From contig NZ_CP007445.1 in assembly GCF_000599985.1 (NCBI RefSeq), positions 2,728,001 through 2,792,000 on the forward strand: DNA of 64,000 bases, given 5' to 3'. Under the pieces are notes generated by a model. That model saw only the letters and a program-made list of their open reading frames with translations, ran no database searches and was not told where the DNA came from. Within the stretch, counting starts at the first letter, position 1; every line of letters starts with the position of its first letter. Source of the DNA: Gilliamella apicola. GTDB taxonomy: Bacteria > Pseudomonadota > Gammaproteobacteria > Enterobacterales > Orbaceae. Below, piece after piece: positions 59,254 through 64,000 of this stretch. Made by a program: the position numbers and the translations under genes.

Positions 59254-60396
59254 TTAAGCTATCTTTTTAAATAGCTCAATAAGTTTTTGTTTATCAAAAA
59301 AGACTGGATTTGCACCTGCACAAGCATCTTTCATTGAATTTTCGGCCAATAACTCAAAATCTGGATTATCAACACCTAATTCCTTTAATGATTTAGGAAT
59401 TCCGACTTCTTGAGCTAATTCTTGAATTCTTTTTATGACATAATCAACACATTCTTGATCACTTCTATTTTTAGTATCAAAACCGATTGTTTCAGCAATA
59501 ACTCTAAATTTTTGTGGTGCATGTTTAGCATTTTCCTCTTCTACTACTGATAGTAGCATGGCATTACATACTCCATGTGGTAAATCATAAAGACCACCTA
59601 ATTGATGTGCCATAGCATGAACATTACCCAGACCCGCATTACTAAAAGCAATACCATTTAAAAAGCATGCATAACTCATTTGTTCTCTTGCTTCAATATC
59701 GTTACCATTTTTAACTGCTCTAGCTAAATATTTAAATGTTTGGGCTATTGCATATAATGCTGTCGAATCAGTAACGTCCATTGCACCTTTAGCAACTACC
59801 GCTTCAATTGCATGAGTTAACGCATCCATACCAGTTGCTGCAGTTAAATTTGCTGGTTTGGAAATCATTAAATCAGGGTCACTAACGGTTATTGATGCAA
59901 GAGTATTTGGATCAACCATAATCATTTTTACATGTCTACTTTCATCAGTAATAACATAATTGATGGTTACTTCTGCAGAAGTACCTGCTGTGGTTGCTAT
60001 TGCCACTATTGGTAAACATTTATGTTTACTTTTATGCATGCCTTCATAATCTGTAATTTTTCCACCATTAGTTGCTAAAACAGCAACCGCTTTGCCACAA
60101 TCCTGAGGGGAGCCTCCACCAATTGAAACAATAAAATCGCATTTAGATTCTTGACATAATTTTAGAGCATTTTCAACATTAGCAACGGTTGGATTTGGTT
60201 TAACATCGTAAAAAATAACAGATTCAATACCTTCTTTTTTTAAAATATCAACGACTCTATCTACTGTACCATTACCAACTAAAAATTTATCGCTAACAAT
60301 CAACGCTTTTTTACAATTTAATTTTTTAATTGGTACGCCTAACTCAGATAAGCAACCCTTACCTAATAAATTAACGGGTGGAATGTAATAAATCAT
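59254..60396 (-). CDS. Iron-containing alcohol dehydrogenase (FucO/YiaY type)
   Basis: A 380-residue group III alcohol dehydrogenase. The NAD site is VSIGGGSPQDCGKAVAVLAT near residue 91, and AIATTAGTSAEVT follows. The iron ligands lie in GMDALTHAIEAVV and NVHAMAHQLGGLYDLPHGVC. The family includes lactaldehyde reductase FucO and ethanol dehydrogenases. In this setting it could reduce an aldehyde such as glycolaldehyde, lactaldehyde or glyceraldehyde released by the aldolase encoded divergently. It is transcribed away from that operon across a 223-base region containing two palindromes and ends opposite the IclR gene. Confidence 0.9.
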   Translation of the reverse strand: MIYYIPPVNLLGKGCLSELGVPIKKLNCKKALIVSDKFLVGNGTVDRVVDILKKEGIESVIFYDVKPNPTVANVENALKLCQESKCDFIVSIGGGSPQDCGKAVAVLATNGGKITDYEGMHKSKHKCLPIVAIATTAGTSAEVTINYVITDESRHVKMIMVDPNTLASITVSDPDLMISKPANLTAATGMDALTHAIEAVVAKGAMDVTDSTALYAIAQTFKYLARAVKNGNDIEAREQMSYACFLNGIAFSNAGLGNVHAMAHQLGGLYDLPHGVCNAMLLSVVEEENAKHAPQKFRVIAETIGFDTKNRSDQECVDYVIKRIQELAQEVGIPKSLKELGVDNPDFELLAENSMKDACAGANPVFFDKQKLIELFKKIA

Positions 60397-60471
60397 ATTT
60401 ACCTCTTAAATTAATAATATTTTAAATAATTCTTACAAAAGAACTTTATTTCATTATAAGGAAAAAACAAA

Positions 60472-60497
60472 ATTGTAAAAAAAATATTTTTTACAAT
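60472..60497. promoter_or_regulatory. Palindromic operator candidate 1
   Basis: attgtaaaaaa (60472-60482) and ttttttacaat (60487-60497) form a perfect 11-bp palindrome around a 4-base centre in the divergent promoter region. The TTGTAAAA/TTTTACAA shape suits a dimeric regulator. Assignment to the nearby IclR protein is inference. Confidence 0.55.
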
Positions 60498-60568
60498 GAG
60501 AGGGGGATCACAAAATTAATTTTCTATTGAATTAATACATTGCAATTAAAAATTTTTTCACAAATAAT

Positions 60569-60608
60569 TTGTTCATGAGATAGAAATATAGTTCCATATT
60601 ATGAACAA
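60569..60608. promoter_or_regulatory. Inverted repeat at the sugar-acid operon start
   Basis: ttgttcat (60569-60576) and atgaacaa (60601-60608) are perfect inverted arms 24 bases apart. An inner GTTC-N8-GAAC (60591-60606) shares the right arm. It lies directly upstream of the AAGGAGA ribosome-binding site of the aldolase gene, where a repressor would block transcription. Confidence 0.5.
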
Positions 60609-60619
60609 AAGGAGAAAAA

Positions 60620-61561
60620 ATGAATTTAGAAAAATTTAAAGGAATATTTCCACCTGTTCCAACAATTGTAGATAAAGAAGGAAATCTCGATAAAAAAGGA
60701 ATGGCTAATCTTTTAGATCATCTTATTGACAATGAAGCCGATGGCGTTTTGATTTTAGGAAGTGGTGGTGAATTTTGTCATATGCAACCTAAATTACGGC
60801 TAGAAGTTGCTGAATTTGCTGTAAAGCATATCAATAAACGCATTCCAGTTATGATTGGAATATCAAGTCCAAGTACTAAAGAAACTATTGAATATGGTCA
60901 ACATGCATCACAAATAGGTGCTGATGCTGTTTTAGTGGTTAATCCATATTATGCTTTATTAAATAGTGATGCAATTTATCACCATTATAAAACTGTCGCT
61001 GAAAATATTGATATACCTATTCTACTTTACAATTTTCCCGCACTAACTGGTCAAGATATAGGTATTGATGTTATTACTCGATTGGCAAAAGAGCTGCCAA
61101 ATATTATCGGGTTAAAAGATACTATTGATAATATTAGCCACACACGAGAAGTAATCAATCAAGTTCATGCTTTCCGCCCAGATTTCATTATCTTTAGTGG
61201 CTTCGACGAATATATGTTAGACACCCTGATTTTAGGTGGCCATGGAGGTATTCCTGCAACATTCAATTTTGCACCTAAAATTACAAAGGGAATTTATAAA
61301 GCTTTTATAAAAAAAGATTATGAAAAAGCATTTAAATTACAACGTCAATTAGCAAAATTAATGCCTATTTATGCTATTGAATCACCATTCTTTGGAGTCA
61401 TTAAACAAGCAATAAAATTGACTGGTGTAGATATTTCAACTGAAGTTTTAGCTCCAGTAATGCCATTAACTTCCGATAAAAAGAAAATATTAAAAAAATT
61501 ATTATCTGATTCAAAATTTTATAAAAATTTATTATTAATTAGTTTTAGGAGCAAATTATGA
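60620..61561 (+). CDS. DHDPS/NAL-family aldolase, YagE/YjhH type
   Basis: A 313-residue class I aldolase of the dihydrodipicolinate synthase/N-acetylneuraminate lyase family. The Schiff-base lysine is Lys166 (NIIGLKDT) and the partner tyrosine Tyr137 (LLYNFPALTG). The pyruvate-binding loop reads GSGGEF (residues 47-52), the form seen in E. coli YagE-type 2-keto-3-deoxygluconate aldolases rather than the GTTGE of DapA. It probably cleaves a 2-keto-3-deoxy sugar acid to pyruvate plus an aldehyde. AAGGAGA precedes the ATG. Its TGA overlaps the next gene's ATG (ATGA), showing tight coupling with the dehydratase. Confidence 0.88.
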   Translation: MNLEKFKGIFPPVPTIVDKEGNLDKKGMANLLDHLIDNEADGVLILGSGGEFCHMQPKLRLEVAEFAVKHINKRIPVMIGISSPSTKETIEYGQHASQIGADAVLVVNPYYALLNSDAIYHHYKTVAENIDIPILLYNFPALTGQDIGIDVITRLAKELPNIIGLKDTIDNISHTREVINQVHAFRPDFIIFSGFDEYMLDTLILGGHGGIPATFNFAPKITKGIYKAFIKKDYEKAFKLQRQLAKLMPIYAIESPFFGVIKQAIKLTGVDISTEVLAPVMPLTSDKKKILKKLLSDSKFYKNLLLISFRSKL

Positions 61562-63078
61562 GCGAAGTATCTAAAGTAATTATACTTCATCCTAATGATG
61601 ATGTAGCCATAGCTCGATTTCCAATATCCAAAGGATATGTAATTCAAGAAAAGAATGTTTCTGTACTATCAGATATTAAAGAAGGACATAAAATAGCTCT
61701 TCACAATATCGAAAAAAATCAACCTATCAAACGCTATAACCAAATTATAGGTTATGCAATTTGTCAAATACAAGCGGGAGAACATATTCATCTACATAAT
61801 TTAAAAATGGGTGATTATGGACATGAATATGATTTTTGTGCAGATAAACATGAAACCCCAATAGCCCGTGAAAAAAGGACTTTTATGGGCTACAAACGCA
61901 AAAACGGACAAATAGCAACTCGTAATTATATAGGCATATTAACATCTGTTAACTGCAGCGCAACAGTTGCACGACGCCTTGAAGATCATTTTAAAGCAAA
62001 AGGATTAGATGATTATCCAAATATAGATGGCATCGTAGCCCTTCCACAAAGTTTTGGTTGTGCTATGGATATGAAAGGTGATTTGATGAAAATGATGCAA
62101 CGCACAATGAGTGGCTATGCAAATCATCCTAATTTCGCCGGTATTCTAATTATTGGTCTGGGCTGTGAATCTAATCAAATCAAAGATCTTATTCAAGTAA
62201 AAGGTTTAAATGAAGGTCCTATGTTACAACATATGACTATTCAAGAAACTGGTGGGTCACAAAAAACTTTCGATAAGGGCGTTACTATTATTGAAAGTAT
62301 GTTAAATGAAGCCAACCAATACACCAGAGAAGAAGTGCCTGCATCAGAATTAGTTTTAGCGCTTGAATGTGGTGGTTCTGACAGTTACTCAGGCATTTCT
62401 GCTAATCCAGCCCTTGGCGTAGCTGTTGATTTACTTGTACAACAAGGAGGAACAGCAATACTCGCTGAAACGCCTGAAATTTATGGTGCTGAATATATTC
62501 TTACTCGCCGAGCAAATACGAAAGAAGTTGGTGAAAAACTTATTAATCGAATTTTATGGTGGGAGGATTATGCCAAAAGATGTCATGCGGAATTGAATAA
62601 TAATCCATCTGCAGGTAATAAAGAAGGTGGACTAACAACTATTCTTGAAAAATCTCTAGGGGCTATTTGTAAAGCAGGAAGTACTAATCTTATTGATGTA
62701 TATGAATATGCAGAGCCAGTAACCGCAAAAGGTTTGGTATTTATGGATACTCCAGGATATGACGCATTTGCATGTACAGGTCAAATTGCGGGTGGTGCAA
62801 ACATTATGTGTTTTACAACAGGAAGAGGTTCGGCTTATGGCTCAAAACCGACACCATGCATCAAAATCGCATCTAATAATTTTTTATGGCGCCGTCAAGA
62901 AGAAGATATGGATATTAATTGTGGAGATGTAGCCGATGGACAAGAAACCTTAGAGCAAGCAGGTAAACGCATTTTTGAAAAAATCTTAGCTGTTGCCTCT
63001 GGTGAAAAAACAAAAAGTGAAAAATTTGGATATGGATCACTTGAATTTGTCCCATGGCAACCTGGTGCAATTATGTAA
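61558..63078 (+). CDS. UxaA/GarD-family sugar-acid dehydratase
   Basis: A 506-residue altronate/galactarate dehydratase family protein in one polypeptide. An N-terminal SAF domain (about residues 5-85, with HLHNLKMGDYG) is followed by the catalytic part: RKNGQIATRNYIGILTSVNC, LECGGSDSYSGISANPALG, ETPEIYGAEYILTRR and CFTTGRGSAYGSKPTPCIKI. Conserved cysteines in SFGCAMD, IGLGCES and ECGGSD fit an iron-dependent active site. The family removes water from an aldonic or aldaric acid, giving the 2-keto-3-deoxy acid that the upstream aldolase would use. The exact substrate (altronate, galactarate, fuconate or a pentonate) cannot be read from the sequence. Confidence 0.9.
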   Translation: MSEVSKVIILHPNDDVAIARFPISKGYVIQEKNVSVLSDIKEGHKIALHNIEKNQPIKRYNQIIGYAICQIQAGEHIHLHNLKMGDYGHEYDFCADKHETPIAREKRTFMGYKRKNGQIATRNYIGILTSVNCSATVARRLEDHFKAKGLDDYPNIDGIVALPQSFGCAMDMKGDLMKMMQRTMSGYANHPNFAGILIIGLGCESNQIKDLIQVKGLNEGPMLQHMTIQETGGSQKTFDKGVTIIESMLNEANQYTREEVPASELVLALECGGSDSYSGISANPALGVAVDLLVQQGGTAILAETPEIYGAEYILTRRANTKEVGEKLINRILWWEDYAKRCHAELNNNPSAGNKEGGLTTILEKSLGAICKAGSTNLIDVYEYAEPVTAKGLVFMDTPGYDAFACTGQIAGGANIMCFTTGRGSAYGSKPTPCIKIASNNFLWRRQEEDMDINCGDVADGQETLEQAGKRIFEKILAVASGEKTKSEKFGYGSLEFVPWQPGAIM

Positions 63079-63145
63079 TTAATCAATAATTTTGTATTGT
63101 CAGTTAATAAAAAATGCTTCTCTTAGGAGAAGTAGGGAGTCTGTT

Positions 63146-64000
63146 ATGCCTAAAATAAATGAATTATATCAAAATCCCGAGGAGAAACTAAAAGCGACCA
63201 ATGTTCGATGGCGTATCTTTATTATAATGTTATTACTTGGAGCAATTAACTATATTGATCGAACTTCACTTTCCATTGCAATGCCTTATATAACAGAAGA
63301 GTTTGGTATTGAAGATACACGCGTTGTTGGTGCAATTCACAGTGCATTTTTTTGGGCTTATGCCTTAATGCAAATTCCAAGTGGTGTATTGGCAGATAAA
63401 TTTAAAACAAGAAATATTATCGCAATAGCGACAATCGCTTGGGGTGCTTTTCAAGCTGTGGCAGCATTATGTCATGGCATATTTACATTATCATTATCTC
63501 GCTTAGGTTTAGGTGTATCTGAAGCGCCAATTATGCCTGCGGGAGCTAAATTAATGGGAACTTGGTTAACACCAACTGAACGTGGTCGTGGTTCAATGTT
63601 ATTAGACGGCGGAGCACCATTAGGAACTGCCTTCGGTGCTGTCATTATTGCTGGATTAATCGGATTTTTTGGTAATTGGCGCATGGCATTTGTCATTGCA
63701 GGAATAGGAACTATTTTAGCTGGTTTACTTGCTTGGTGGTATATCCGAACATACCCAAATGAACATCCTAAAATTAATAAAGCAGAACTGGAGCATATTG
63801 AAAAATATAATTTAGATTCGAAAAAAACAGATAAAAAATATAAATTATCTGATATTAAACCATATTTAAAACAACGAAATGTACTAGCTTTAATTTTCGG
63901 ATGGGTTTGTTATAGTTTTGTATTCTATGGTTTAATGACATGGCTACCGCTTTATTTCCAAGCTACATATGGATTTAATATTAAATCAATGGGTAGTGCG
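63146..64000 (+). CDS. MFS anion:cation symporter, sugar-acid type (partial, 3' end outside window)
   Basis: An ATG at 63146 with GGGAG six bases upstream opens 285 codons to the window edge with no stop. Six or seven membrane helices are visible. The first carries GAINYIDRTSLSIAMPYI, the hallmark of the ACS family (ExuT, GudP, DgoT). Between helices 2 and 3 is SGVLADKFKTRN, and LGVSEAPIMPAGAKLMGTWL marks helix 4. These carriers import hexuronates, galactonate, glucarate or similar acids with protons. It follows the dehydratase by 67 bases that include a small hairpin (cttctc/gagaag, near 63117-63132), so it belongs to the same operon. Confidence 0.9.
   Translation, partial: MPKINELYQNPEEKLKATNVRWRIFIIMLLLGAINYIDRTSLSIAMPYITEEFGIEDTRVVGAIHSAFFWAYALMQIPSGVLADKFKTRNIIAIATIAWGAFQAVAALCHGIFTLSLSRLGLGVSEAPIMPAGAKLMGTWLTPTERGRGSMLLDGGAPLGTAFGAVIIAGLIGFFGNWRMAFVIAGIGTILAGLLAWWYIRTYPNEHPKINKAELEHIEKYNLDSKKTDKKYKLSDIKPYLKQRNVLALIFGWVCYSFVFYGLMTWLPLYFQATYGFNIKSMGSA

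Noticed and set aside
1..64000. CRISPR arrays, insertion sequences, prophage genes, tRNA or rRNA genes, 6S RNA near ygfB
   Set aside because: I looked for regular repeats, transposase-like proteins and structured RNA genes and found none.

Overview
The window is an AT-rich stretch of a gammaproteobacterial chromosome. The proteins look most like those of Enterobacterales and Pasteurellales. Many have the same length as their E. coli counterparts (DnaE 1160 aa, AccA 319, Pgk 387, FbaA 359, FabH 317, PtsI 575, Pgi 549, DgkA 122). The low GC, the compact gene set and the shuffled synteny suggest the Orbaceae (Gilliamella, Frischella, Orbus; insect-gut bacteria). That placement is an inference from protein resemblance and composition, not a database result. 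I saw no rRNA, tRNA, CRISPR array, insertion sequence or prophage.

Layout. 1-6.15 kb: tail of an unknown gene, rlmJ, then on the minus strand dnaE-accA-dgkA. 6.15-6.8 kb: a decayed glycerol dehydrogenase gene. 6.8-13 kb: the fatty-acid and phospholipid cluster yceD-rpmF-plsX-fabH-fabD-fabG-acpP-fabF (minus). 13.4-15.6 kb: a LemA/TPM-domain pair and a small IsdG-type heme monooxygenase. 15.7-26.6 kb: rplK-rplA-[L10 leader]-rplJ-rplL-[attenuator]-rpoB-rpoC (minus). 26.8-29.1 kb: pgk-fbaA (minus). 29.3-31.6 kb: rpsT, a short ftsN, yihY, dtd (plus). 31.7-36.8 kb: a MINPP-type phosphatase, a DauA-type SulP carrier, an HdeD-like membrane protein and rsgA. 36.9-42.8 kb: orn-waaA-hemH, a CoA-disulfide-reductase-like flavoprotein and a cystine-type symporter (plus). 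42.9-46.7 kb: galU, an unknown lipoprotein, an entericidin-like lipoprotein, tyrB, ridA (minus). 46.9-53.8 kb: ffh, rhtA, ispB, a Fur-boxed tonB, pepP-ygfB, and a lipoprotein that starts at TTG. 53.9-58.2 kb: ptsH-ptsI-crr, with pgi convergent. 58.4-64 kb: the most accessory-looking part, with an IclR regulator, an iron alcohol dehydrogenase, and a divergent operon of a YagE-type 2-keto-3-deoxy sugar-acid aldolase, a UxaA/GarD-family dehydratase and an anion:cation symporter-type MFS carrier that runs off the end.

Most genes are core: fatty-acid initiation and elongation, transcription and ribosome, lower glycolysis, PTS phosphotransfer, isoprenoid and heme synthesis. Two accessory themes stand out. 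One is uptake and non-phosphorylative breakdown of a sugar acid (58-64 kb). The other is iron, heme and thiol handling (heme monooxygenase, hemH, the CoADR-like enzyme with its symporter, tonB). The signals least explained by known genes are a roughly 45-bp intergenic element present three times between 39.7 and 49.4 kb, the glycerol dehydrogenase relic, and paired palindromes in front of the sugar-acid operon. I did not find a clearly undescribed multi-gene system.
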